Assembly: GCA_026708635.1 (NCBI GenBank) | Contig: JAPOUP010000119.1 | Coordinates: 1-43,317, forward strand | Reading direction: 5' to 3' | Source of the DNA: Rhodobacter sp. | Lineage (GTDB): Bacteria > Pseudomonadota > Alphaproteobacteria > Rhodobacterales > Rhodobacteraceae | DNA: 43,317 bases | Shown here: positions 25,371-33,413 of the stretch, in pieces | Layout of the letters: the number at the start of each line of letters is the position of its first letter | Position numbering within the stretch: position 1 is the first letter of the stretch | Notes under the pieces: model-generated | Seen by the model: the letters and a program-made list of their open reading frames with translations, nothing else | Told to the model about the DNA's origin: nothing | Database searches by the model: none | Made by a program: the position numbers and the translations under genes

Positions 25371-27116
25371 ATGGCGAGATACCGCACCGAAGAGATAGAG
25401 AGCAGGCTGCGCTGCGGCGAGGACAGTGACTGGGAATTGAAGCATGTGGAATTCAATGGCGATCGCCCAAAGAGCCCGACCCGCGGCGACTGGGCCGACG
25501 AAATCGCCGCCTTCGCCAACGCATCGGGTGGCGCACTGCTCGCGGGAGTCGCCGACGACGGCACCGTCATCGGCATGTCGCGCGGGCAAATCGCGAACCT
25601 CGACCTCCTTCTCGTGGAGACCGCCACCGACATGATCAAGCCGCCCGTCCGTATCCGAACCCAGCATGCGGAAATTTTCGATGGCAGGCTGGTGCTGCTG
25701 GTCGAGGTTCCGGAGTCCGATTACGTCCACGAGAGTCCTGGCGGAAACTACATCCGGGTCGGTGCCACGAAACAACTCCTGGGCGGTGACGAGCGGCTGC
25801 GCCTAGCCCAGCGGCGCTCCCAGTCCCGGTTTCTTTGGTTCGACAAACAGCCGTTTCCGGAAAGTGAACTCGGAACCCTGTCCGAGACGCTATGGAAACT
25901 CTTGCTAAGTGCCGAGGGCGCCACGGAGCCGAAAACGGCGCTCGGCAAAATGGCGCTTCTGGAGAACGATGGCGGCGGGCAGGTTCGCGCCACGGTGGCT
26001 GGCATACTGCTGTGCACGCGCAATCCCGAGCGATGGTTCCCGAACGCCTGTATCACCGCGACCAGATACAGAGGCGGGGACCGTGCGTCGGGCCAGATCG
26101 ATTCAAGGGAAATCACCGGGCCACTGAACGAACAGATCGCGGATGCCACCGCGTTCGCGGCAAAGAACATGCAGGTGGCGGCGCACAAGGATCCGGCGCG
26201 GATAGACCTTCCCCAGTACAGCGAAAAGGCAGTGTTCGAGGCGTTGGTGAACGCCGTTGTTCACCGCGACTATTCCATGAAGGGAAGCAGGATTCGCCTG
26301 TCCATGTTCGACGACCGGCTGGAAATACAGTCCCCCGGATCCCTCCCGAACGACCTGACCGTTGAAAGCATGGCGTCACGGCAATCGACGCGCAACGAGG
26401 CCCTGGCATCGATTTTCGCGCGGATTCCGGTCAGGGGAACGACCGGAGGTCAGGATCGAATGTATTTCATGGAGCGCCGCGGCGACGGTGTTCCCATCAT
26501 CCTTCGCGAAACCCAAGAGCTGTGTGGAAAGTCTCCCGAATTCCGGGTAATCGGCGGATCGGAAGTCCTTCTCGTCATTCCCGCCGCGACACACGACGCA
26601 AGTCCCGCGCGTACGGTCATCTCGGTTCGATCCGGAAACCGACCGGTATCGGGTGTGGATCTTCTGGTTCTATTCCCGAACAAAACATGGAAGCGCGCGA
26701 CAAGCGACGAACAAGGCGAGGGAGCGGTCTATCTATACACGACGCAGCTGCCTATGACCGTATACGCGGCCGCCCGTGGATATGAGGCGTATCTGGAACG
26801 GGACTGGATGCCGTGCGACCGTGCGCTTGCGATCGATCTGGAGGCCCTGCCGGATGGTGGAAGTGTCATCTTTCCGGAAGCTGCCGGTGAACTTCCCGAG
26901 ATGAAAGGCAGGCTCAACCCGGTTTGCGACCCCCACGGACGGATGTATCTTTACGCATCCAACATCGTCATTGATGATGGAAAAGCGCAGCCGGTTCACT
27001 TCATTCCGGGCGAGGCGATGAAATTGACCGACGCCGACGGAAAGCGCCTGAGGGTGAGAATCATCGATATCTTTGGTCGATCCGCGCTTGTCGAATATCG
27101 CGGGATCACGTCATGA
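25371..27116 (+). CDS. AlbA_2/Schlafen-type ATP-binding protein
   Basis: A 581-residue protein. The N-terminal AlbA_2 domain has ESRLRCGEDSDWELKHVEF, DEIAAFANASGGALLAGVAD and SPGGNYIRVGATKQLL. A GHKL-type ATPase at about 270-390 (HATPase_C_4) is recognised from FEALVNAVVHRDYSMKGSRI and FDDRLEIQSPGSLPNDLT. After residue 410 comes a beta-rich C-terminal region of about 170 residues (ISVRSGNRPVSGVDLLVLFP), like a carboxypeptidase-regulatory fold, not usual in this family. The start lies 4 bp after the chimera's stop, so the two were one operon. Proteins of this kind often accompany helicase/methylase defence loci. It appears intact. Confidence 0.8.
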   Translation: MARYRTEEIESRLRCGEDSDWELKHVEFNGDRPKSPTRGDWADEIAAFANASGGALLAGVADDGTVIGMSRGQIANLDLLLVETATDMIKPPVRIRTQHAEIFDGRLVLLVEVPESDYVHESPGGNYIRVGATKQLLGGDERLRLAQRRSQSRFLWFDKQPFPESELGTLSETLWKLLLSAEGATEPKTALGKMALLENDGGGQVRATVAGILLCTRNPERWFPNACITATRYRGGDRASGQIDSREITGPLNEQIADATAFAAKNMQVAAHKDPARIDLPQYSEKAVFEALVNAVVHRDYSMKGSRIRLSMFDDRLEIQSPGSLPNDLTVESMASRQSTRNEALASIFARIPVRGTTGGQDRMYFMERRGDGVPIILRETQELCGKSPEFRVIGGSEVLLVIPAATHDASPARTVISVRSGNRPVSGVDLLVLFPNKTWKRATSDEQGEGAVYLYTTQLPMTVYAAARGYEAYLERDWMPCDRALAIDLEALPDGGSVIFPEAAGELPEMKGRLNPVCDPHGRMYLYASNIVIDDGKAQPVHFIPGEAMKLTDADGKRLRVRIIDIFGRSALVEYRGITS

Positions 27117-27414
27117 CGGCGGTGATCGTGCGCAAGAGGCTCGCGGAAAGAAGTCACGAAACCCATCCCAGCGACACGGAGACATAGGCAATGGCAAAGA
27201 GTGCCTATTAGTATGTATTCGAGGGCATGGAAGCGCTCCCGGCGGGATCGAATCCATTCTTGGAACGGCGTCTGAAAACGCATTGACCGGTCACTGGCAG
27301 GTGAAGGTCGCCGAGAAACTCCGATGAACCGAGCGGTGACGGGTTCCTACGTGGTATCTTCACGCGTGATGGTCTGTCAGCCAACGTGTCAGCGGCGGAC
27401 GTTGAGACCGCCCG
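27117..27414. other. Gap at the left edge of the catabolic module
   Basis: About 300 bp without a convincing gene. A small hairpin with 7-bp arms ATAGGCA (27184-27190) and TGCCTAT (27202-27208) lies about 70 bp after the AlbA_2 gene and could end its transcript. The left direct repeat begins at 27393. Confidence 0.45.
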
Positions 27415-27577
27415 TCATTCCCCGGATCCCGGCCCGCCCGCCTCGATGAGGAAGTTCCGGAACGACGGTATCGGGCAGCGGAAACTTCCGTCGCCTCTCT
27501 CCTGCAACGCGCCCTGGTGGACGAGATGCTCGCGGAAGTCATGCGCGGACATAGACCGCGGCAACTCATGGCCGGTT
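27393..27577. repeat. Left copy of the 185-bp direct repeat
   Basis: Matches 43102-43286 in the same orientation at 182 of 185 positions, with a perfect run of 151 bp (27402-27552 against 43111-43261). Differences lie at 27401, 27553 and 27574. Beyond 27577 the copies diverge quickly. The two copies bracket the whole catabolic module. Confidence 0.95.
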
Positions 27578-27600
27578 ATTACGTCGAGCGCGTGGGCTCC
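27415..27600 (-). pseudogene. C-terminal relic of an ATPase of the ankyrin-ATPase family
   Basis: The frame reads HELPRSMSAHDFREHLVHQG, then ALQERGDGSFRCPIPSFRNF, LIEAGGPGSGE and stop at 27415. It matches the winged-helix region of the ATPase at 15.4 kb (FFAHLVQKGALQ ... HCPIPSFQSFL), but without ankyrins. Upstream the frame continues to an ATG at 27801, but nothing there resembles the ATPase domain and it runs into the isochorismatase-family gene. This is therefore only the 3' end of such a gene, nearly identical to the copy at the right edge of the window. Confidence 0.75.
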
Positions 27601-27749
27601 GATCCGCACCAGAATGCCGGCCCGATCCAGACTTCCATCCAGATCGCGCATGACGGAAGCGTCAGGCCCTTCGCATCCTTCATCACGGGGCTTTGTTCCC
27701 ATGTCAAAGCCGGTCAGCAACCCGGTCCGCGGGCGGTTGAAAACATCCG

Positions 27750-28379
27750 TCAGCTCTGGTCCCAAACCCCCTCGAGCAATTCCGCCGTCGCCTCCGCGCA
27801 AGTGGCGACGCGGCAGACGGCACCAAGATCAGCGACGCTCGTCTCATGCGTCTCGCGCTTGAACGCCGCACAGCCGTCACTTAGCAAGGTAATGTGGAAA
27901 TCACGGATATGTGCGTCGCGCAGTGTCGAGGCGACCCCGCCATTGGTCACGATTCCGCAGATATACAGCGCCTCGATCCCGGCCTTTCGCAGCACCCACT
28001 CCATACGGGTCATGAAAAACGCCGAGTAGGCGACCTTTTCCACCTTGATGTCAGCTGGTTGAAGCGCGTCCACGAGGCTGTTGCCCCAGCTTCCAGGTGC
28101 GAAATCGCCATTGCCGAGAAACGGTCGCAACTTTTTCAGATGGGGCGATATGAAAGGCTCGCCATCCTTCCCGGGCACCAGCGTGAACTGCGTGGAGACC
28201 ACCCAGCCGCCGCGCGCACGGATCGCCTCGGCAACGGGCAGCACGCGATCTGGCAAGGCGACGATTTCGGTGGCGATCTGGCCGCCCCGTGCATAGGCAC
28301 CATCAGGGTGCAGGAAATCGTTCTGCAGATCGACGATCAGAAGCGCCGTTCTTTTCACGTCGATGCCGTCCCACGCCAT
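27750..28379 (-). CDS. Isochorismatase-family hydrolase lacking the usual nucleophile Cys
   Basis: A 209-residue protein of the cysteine hydrolase fold that includes N-carbamoylsarcosine amidase, maleamate amidase and nicotinamidase. The catalytic Asp is in ALLIVDLQNDFLHPDG and the Lys in VEKVAYSAF. The position of the nucleophile, normally Cys-Val in a block like T-D-x-C-V, is Gly here: GIVTNGGVASTLRDAH. EntB and PhzD isochorismatases also work without that Cys, so the protein may act differently rather than being dead. Last gene of the seven-gene operon, 3 bp after hyuA, suggesting a step after ring opening. Confidence 0.82.
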   Translation of the reverse strand: MAWDGIDVKRTALLIVDLQNDFLHPDGAYARGGQIATEIVALPDRVLPVAEAIRARGGWVVSTQFTLVPGKDGEPFISPHLKKLRPFLGNGDFAPGSWGNSLVDALQPADIKVEKVAYSAFFMTRMEWVLRKAGIEALYICGIVTNGGVASTLRDAHIRDFHITLLSDGCAAFKRETHETSVADLGAVCRVATCAEATAELLEGVWDQS

Positions 28380-28382
28380 GGC

Positions 28383-30419
28383 CTACTCACCACGGATTAT
28401 TAGATTTCCGAAGCGGTCAACCTCGCCCCGGAGCCCCGGGTCAATGAAGATCGTCGCGTCGGACTGTTCCAGAAGCGCCGGTCCCGCGATCCATTCTCCC
28501 GACGCCAGCGCAAGCCGCTCATAGACTGGCGCCGCATGCCATGCGCCTTCGGCATAGAGCCGGCGCGTTCCGTTGCGACACTCCCCAGCCACTTTGCCGC
28601 TCTCGGCGACAAGGACCGACATGTCCAGCGCCGGCCGCCGGCCGATGACCGCGACCCGGTGATTCATCACTCGGCGCGGAATGCCGTCCAGCAACCGTCC
28701 ATAGGAAGCGCGATAGGCGGCATCGAAGGCCGACGCGACGCTTTCCCGGTCGATCCTGCCCGTCGCCACCGGCACGCTTACGGAATGGGTCTGGCCGACA
28801 TAAAGCATGTCGAACTCGACCTCTATGTCGATCGCTGAGAAATTCACGCCCGAGGACCTGAGCAGCTCTTCCGCCGATCGCGCCGTCCCGGCTATCTCCG
28901 TGGCGAGCGCCTCCATTTCGATTTTGTCCAGCAAGCGGTTCACCGTCCGGACCCTGTCGTGGCGCATGTCCGCGACCACGCAGCCCAGCGCCGAGGTCAC
29001 TCCCGGATACCGCGGCACCAGCGCCGACTTAAGCCCCACTTCCTTGATGAGCGCGCCGGTATGAAGCGCACCGCCACCCCCGAACGACATGGCGGAAAAC
29101 TTGCCGGGATCGTGGCCGCGTTCGATGGAAACCAACCGGATCGCACCTGCCATCTTTGCATTGGCGACACGCAACATCGCCTCGGCAGCGTCTTCGGTCG
29201 AGAGGCGGAGCGGCTTGGCCACCTCCACCTCGATGGCGGCGCGCGCGGCCGCGATGTCCAGCGCACCCAGCTCGCCGATGGGACGTTCGGGGTTGATGCG
29301 GCCCAGCACGAGATTTGCGTCGGTCACCGTCGGTCGGCAGTTTCCGAGCCCGTAGCAGACCGGTCCTGGATCGGAACCGGCCGAGTCCGGCCCTACCTGC
29401 AACAGCCCGCTTGCGTCAACCCGCGCGATCGAGCCGCCGCCCGCGCCGATGGTGGTGATCTCGATCATCGGGGTGCGCACCACCATGCCAAAGTCGATCG
29501 CGGTCTGTGCGGCAAGCGCGGCCTCGCCATTCACCACGAGCGAGACGTCGAAGGAGGTGCCGCCCATGTCGCAGGTGATGATGTTTTCCAGCCCCGCGGC
29601 GGATGCTATGGCGCGCGCCGCGATCACGCCAGCGGCCGGTCCGGACAGCGCGGTCCGAACGGGATAGCGCTTGGCGACGTCGATCGACATCACGCCACCG
29701 TTCGACTGCACGATCAGCACATCACCGTTGAAGGCGCGGCTGGCCAACCCGTCTTCCAACCGGTCGAGATACGAAGAGACCACAGGCTGCAGATAGGCAT
29801 TGAGCGTCGCTGTGGAGAGTCGCTCGAATTCGCGAATTTCCGGCAGGATCTCAGTCGCCGCGGTGACATACGCGTTGGGCCAAACGCTGCGTACGGCCTC
29901 AGCCGCGACACGCTCATTCGCGTCGTTGGCGTAGCCGTTTATAAAGAAAACGCAGACCGCCTCGCAACCCGCCTCGGACAGGAATCGTGCGCGGGCTACG
30001 ACGTCGTCCCGGTTTACCGGTTCTCGGATCGTGCCGTCAGCCAGCACCCGCTCGGCCACTTCCAGGCGACGGTTGCGCGGGACAACCGGAGTGAAGGCAC
30101 CGCGCAATCCCCACGTGGTGGGCCGATCGCGGCGGCGCATTTCAAGTACGTCGCCAAATCCCTTGGTCGTTATGATGCCTGTGAGCGCCCCCTTACGTTC
30201 CAGAAGCGCGTTGGTTCCGACCGTGGTCCCGTGGATGACAGTCCGTATCTCGCCAAAATCGGGCACTTTCTGCCGGATCCCCCCGACGAAACCCAGCGAC
30301 TGGTCACCCCGGGTCGAGGCCACCTTGTTGACCATCACCGTGCCCGAAGCCTCGTCCAGCATGAACACATCCGTGAAGGTCCCGCCGACATCGACGCCGA
30401 TCACGTAGGACGCGCTCAT
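28383..30419 (-). CDS. Hydantoinase/oxoprolinase family subunit A (HyuA type)
   Basis: A 678-residue cytoplasmic ATP-dependent subunit with an actin-like ATPase. YVIGVDVGGTFTDVFML is the phosphate-binding opening, VIHGTTVGTNALLERKGALT and TCDMGGTSFDVSLV are further ATP-site blocks, and GAGGGSIARVDASGLLQVGP is the typical central motif. Partners of this type hydrolyse 5-oxoproline, N-methylhydantoin or lactams, or act in acetone-type carboxylases. Length matches bacterial HyuA (about 690 aa). The start overlaps the hyuB stop by 4 bp. The substrate is not determined by sequence; neighbours favour a small ring that yields an alkyl-maleate. Confidence 0.9.
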   Translation of the reverse strand: MSASYVIGVDVGGTFTDVFMLDEASGTVMVNKVASTRGDQSLGFVGGIRQKVPDFGEIRTVIHGTTVGTNALLERKGALTGIITTKGFGDVLEMRRRDRPTTWGLRGAFTPVVPRNRRLEVAERVLADGTIREPVNRDDVVARARFLSEAGCEAVCVFFINGYANDANERVAAEAVRSVWPNAYVTAATEILPEIREFERLSTATLNAYLQPVVSSYLDRLEDGLASRAFNGDVLIVQSNGGVMSIDVAKRYPVRTALSGPAAGVIAARAIASAAGLENIITCDMGGTSFDVSLVVNGEAALAAQTAIDFGMVVRTPMIEITTIGAGGGSIARVDASGLLQVGPDSAGSDPGPVCYGLGNCRPTVTDANLVLGRINPERPIGELGALDIAAARAAIEVEVAKPLRLSTEDAAEAMLRVANAKMAGAIRLVSIERGHDPGKFSAMSFGGGGALHTGALIKEVGLKSALVPRYPGVTSALGCVVADMRHDRVRTVNRLLDKIEMEALATEIAGTARSAEELLRSSGVNFSAIDIEVEFDMLYVGQTHSVSVPVATGRIDRESVASAFDAAYRASYGRLLDGIPRRVMNHRVAVIGRRPALDMSVLVAESGKVAGECRNGTRRLYAEGAWHAAPVYERLALASGEWIAGPALLEQSDATIFIDPGLRGEVDRFGNLIIRGE

Positions 30420-32071
30420 GACGTCTTGCCTTCCGTCACGTAGCCAAGCTCAAGATCCGCCGCCCGCGCATCCAGGGCGCGCAGCGACGGGTCGCCATAG
30501 CCACCGCCACCGGGGGTCTCCAGCCGGACGCGCTGGCCACGCGTAATGTGCAGGCCCACCATCTTCGACGCCATCGGCGGCGAACGCTCGCCGTCTTCAT
30601 GCATGAAGCGGAACCGGTTGAGCGCACCGGGACCGCCGCCGACCACACCCTGAGGTGGATACCTGCCACGCTCGCCGAACAGGAAAACGTCCGCACTTTC
30701 CTCGAGAAGCTCAATTTCGTAAACCGCGCCGAGCCCGCCGCGATGCTGCCCGTCACCACCGCTGTCGGGGCGAAGCGCCCACTGCGTGAAGCAGATCGGG
30801 TACGCAGCTTCGAGAATTTCGAGCGGGGGTATCGTGGCCGTTGAAATGGGGGCGTTGCCATGGTTCAGCCCGTCGCCACCGCCATGGGCCCCGTGCCCGC
30901 CGCCAAAGAAGGAAAACATCACCCAGCGTCGCCCGTCCGCCCGGTGGCCTGCCAGCGACAGCGCGTTGATCGTGCCGTAGGCGCAGGCCATCGCCTGCTC
31001 GGGCGCGAACTGTGCAACCGCCTCGAATACCACGTCGATCAGCCGCAGGATGGTCTCGGTATAACCGCCCACGGGCTTGGGAGCCTCGACCGAAAGGATC
31101 GACGCCGGGTCGATCCGGAACTCCACCGGCTCCAGCACACCGGCGTTGGCGGGCACATCGCCGAAAACATGCTTTAGCGCCACGTAACAGGCGGCAACCG
31201 TGGTCGAGCGCGATATATTCACCGGTCCCTGGCAGGACGGCGAGGACCGCGAAAAGTCCAGCACCATTCGGTCGCCCTTGATGGTTAGGTCCAGCGCGAT
31301 CCTCAGCGGTTCGTCCGTGATGCCGTCGTTGTCGAGCCAATCCTCGGCAGACACCGTGCCGGATGGCAGCGCGCGGATCCGCGCGCGCATGATCTTGGCC
31401 GCGCGCTCCTTCAGGGTCGCAAGAACGGCGGATGAGGTGTCGGTCCCGTACTCCTCCAGCAACTGCCTGATCCGCCGTTCGCCCAAATCGAGCGCGTTTA
31501 TCTGGCCGTTTAGGTCGCCATAGAGCGATAACGGCAGGCGGCTGTTGGCTGACAGGATGTCAACGACGTCCTGCCGAAACTCTCCCCGGTCATAGAGCCT
31601 GACCGGCGGAATGAGCATCCCTTCCTGAAACACCTCGGTCGCGGCCGGGTTGTAGTTTCCGGGAACGTTGCCGCCCACATCGTGCCAGTGCCCGACCGAG
31701 GCCATAAAGCAAAACAGCTCGCCGGCGTGGAACACGGGCTTCACTAGCCGGAAGTCCGAAAGGTGGGTGCCGCCGTCGTAAGGGTCATTGAAAATCCAGA
31801 CGTCGCCTGGGTTGATCCCGTCGCGTTTCTCCGCCTTGTCAATCACCGCCTTTACGGCAAAGGCCATGACGCCCACGAAAATCGGCAGCCCGGACTTGCC
31901 CTGGATCAGCGTCTCACCGGTCTTCGCATCATAGATGCCGTGGCTCGCGTCATGCGCCTCAGCCATGATCGGGTTGAAGGCGGAGCGGAACAGCGTCGCG
32001 TCCATCTCGTCGGCGATCTGCTCGAACCGACCCTTCAGGATCGCGGTGGTCACCGCGTCGACCGCCACCAT
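30416..32071 (-). CDS. Hydantoinase/oxoprolinase family subunit B (HyuB type)
   Basis: A 551-residue partner of HyuA. Characteristic blocks are AILKGRFEQIADEMDATLFR, SAFNPIMAEAHDASHGIYD, DVWIFNDPYDGGTHLSDFRL, and GHWHDVGGNVPGNYNP, with conserved His and Asp residues that bind metal and substrate. The C-terminus (LETPGGGGYGDPSLR) is the standard ending. The start is the ATG at 32071; a GTG at 32074 overlaps the preceding stop codon (TAG/GTG). Translation is coupled to the lyase gene before it and the hyuA gene after it. Together with HyuA it should form the ring-opening enzyme of the module. Confidence 0.9.
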   Translation of the reverse strand: MVAVDAVTTAILKGRFEQIADEMDATLFRSAFNPIMAEAHDASHGIYDAKTGETLIQGKSGLPIFVGVMAFAVKAVIDKAEKRDGINPGDVWIFNDPYDGGTHLSDFRLVKPVFHAGELFCFMASVGHWHDVGGNVPGNYNPAATEVFQEGMLIPPVRLYDRGEFRQDVVDILSANSRLPLSLYGDLNGQINALDLGERRIRQLLEEYGTDTSSAVLATLKERAAKIMRARIRALPSGTVSAEDWLDNDGITDEPLRIALDLTIKGDRMVLDFSRSSPSCQGPVNISRSTTVAACYVALKHVFGDVPANAGVLEPVEFRIDPASILSVEAPKPVGGYTETILRLIDVVFEAVAQFAPEQAMACAYGTINALSLAGHRADGRRWVMFSFFGGGHGAHGGGDGLNHGNAPISTATIPPLEILEAAYPICFTQWALRPDSGGDGQHRGGLGAVYEIELLEESADVFLFGERGRYPPQGVVGGGPGALNRFRFMHEDGERSPPMASKMVGLHITRGQRVRLETPGGGGYGDPSLRALDARAADLELGYVTEGKTS

Positions 32072-32073
32072 CA

Positions 32074-32934
32074 CTATTTGCCTTCGTAAGCCCTGCCGGC
32101 CGCCAGCATCCCCGCCGTGCCGATCAGATCGTTAAGCCCGTTGAAATCGTACATCCGGCCGCGGAAAGCCGCGTTGGAACCGTTAGCCAGGAGATTGTCG
32201 TAATATTCCACCGCAGTCGCGGCGAGCGCGCGCACGATCCCGCCGGGGAAAATCACCAGATCGAAGCCGAGACTTTCCAGATCGGCGGCGTCGGTCACCG
32301 GCGTCTTGCCGCCCTCAACCATGTTAGCCATCAGCCGCATCCGATCACCGAAGTTGCGGGTGATCGCCGCCATCTGCTCACGGGATTCCGGTGCCTCCAC
32401 AAACAGGAGGTCCGCCCCAGCCGAAAGGTACGCCTCCGCCCGGTCAAGCGCCGCCTCGAAGCCCTCGACGGCGATGGCGTCCGTGCGCGCAATCACCAAC
32501 GTTTCAGAACTGGCTCGCGCATCGCATGCCGCGCGCACCTTTCCAGCCATTTCGCTTTTCGGTATCAGCGCCTTCCCGTCCAGGTGTCCGCAACGCTTTG
32601 GCAGCGTCTGATCTTCGAACTGAATCGCGTTCGCCCCCATCCTTTCGAACGCCCGCATCGTACGCTGCACGTTCAGCGCGTTCCCGAAGCCATTGTCCGC
32701 ATCGACGACAATGGGAAGCGAGATTCTGTCACGGAGCGCCGCGATCGTGTCTGCCACCTCGTTCATGGACACAAGCCCGATGTCGGGCCGCCCGAACCTC
32801 GTATAGGCGATCGAGGCACCGGACAGATAGACAGCGCGTGCGCCTGACCGCTCCGCGATCAACCCGGTAAGTGCATCGAACACGCCTGGCGCGACGAGGA
32901 TCCCAGGCGCATCGAGAAGCGACTTGAGGCTCAT
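32074..32934 (-). CDS. Isocitrate lyase/PEP mutase-family lyase, alkyl-malate lyase candidate
   Basis: A 286-residue TIM-barrel enzyme, the size of 2-methylisocitrate lyase and 2,3-dimethylmalate lyase. YLSGASIAYTRFGRPDIG and LPIVVDADNGFGNALNV bind metal and the carboxylates. QFEDQTLPKRCGHLDGK contains the KRCGH catalytic loop whose Cys is required for C-C cleavage; mutases and hydrolases of the family lack it. It should therefore split a 2-hydroxy acid (alkyl-malate type) to a 2-oxo acid such as pyruvate plus a short carboxylate. It overlaps leuD by 4 bp. The hydratase pair beside it suggests its substrate is the hydrated product, as in the dimethylmaleate steps of nicotinate fermentation. 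Confidence 0.85.
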   Translation of the reverse strand: MSLKSLLDAPGILVAPGVFDALTGLIAERSGARAVYLSGASIAYTRFGRPDIGLVSMNEVADTIAALRDRISLPIVVDADNGFGNALNVQRTMRAFERMGANAIQFEDQTLPKRCGHLDGKALIPKSEMAGKVRAACDARASSETLVIARTDAIAVEGFEAALDRAEAYLSAGADLLFVEAPESREQMAAITRNFGDRMRLMANMVEGGKTPVTDAADLESLGFDLVIFPGGIVRALAATAVEYYDNLLANGSNAAFRGRMYDFNGLNDLIGTAGMLAAGRAYEGK

Positions 32935-33413
32935 CTGCGGACCTCCGCGAATCGTTTCTTCAGGTGAGGCACCAGCCCGCCGTCCTCTAGCAGCCGCCGG
33001 AGGTTGTCCGGGACAGGCTCCAGGGCGATCTCGCCGTTGCCGACCTTCAATCCAGCCGCCTCGACGTCAAGCGCGCAGGCGTCGCCGTCGGCGATTCCGC
33101 CGATTTCCGGGGCGACCAGGGCTGGCAGACCCAGATTGATGGCGTTCCGGTAGAAGATACCGGCAAAGGACCGCGCCACGACACCAGCGATGCCGAGGTG
33201 CTTCAGCGCCTCGGCCGCCTGCTCACGCGAGGATCCGGCGCCAAAGTTCCGGCCTGCGACGATCACGTCGCCGGGGCGTACGACTTTCGCGAAGTCGGGC
33301 CTGACCATTTCAAGGCAATGCGCGGCGATCGCCTCTATCCCGCCGCGCATGTACTGCCCCGGCGCGAGTTGATCGGTGTCGACGTTGTCACCGAACATGA
33401 AGACGCGACCCAT
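32931..33413 (-). CDS. Aconitase-family hydratase small subunit (LeuD type)
   Basis: A 160-residue swivelling domain. FGDNVDTDQLAPGQYM is the opening block, AGRNFGAGSSREQAAEALKH the substrate-recognition loop, and FYRNAINLGLPAL the third signature. Its short length fits the archaeal/homoaconitase-like or dimethylmaleate hydratase subgroup rather than E. coli LeuD (about 200 aa). The ATG at 33413 shares one base with the leuC stop. It works with the large subunit encoded just before it. Leucine synthesis is unlikely given the neighbours: a hydantoinase, a lyase and a GntR regulator. Confidence 0.88.
   Translation of the reverse strand: MGRVFMFGDNVDTDQLAPGQYMRGGIEAIAAHCLEMVRPDFAKVVRPGDVIVAGRNFGAGSSREQAAEALKHLGIAGVVARSFAGIFYRNAINLGLPALVAPEIGGIADGDACALDVEAAGLKVGNGEIALEPVPDNLRRLLEDGGLVPHLKKRFAEVRR

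Noticed and set aside
27240..27260. T-loop-like motif of a tRNA
   Set aside because: GGATCGAATCC resembles a T arm, but no acceptor or anticodon stems can be folded around it.
27073..27327. Possible remains of a DUF499-type ATPase after the AlbA_2 gene
   Set aside because: Looked for because helicase/methylase defence loci often include one, but no matching motif was found in the gap.
28959..30443. Long plus-strand frame of 494 codons over hyuA
   Set aside because: It is antisense to a clearly conserved HyuA and has shadow composition; long antisense frames are common in GC-rich DNA.
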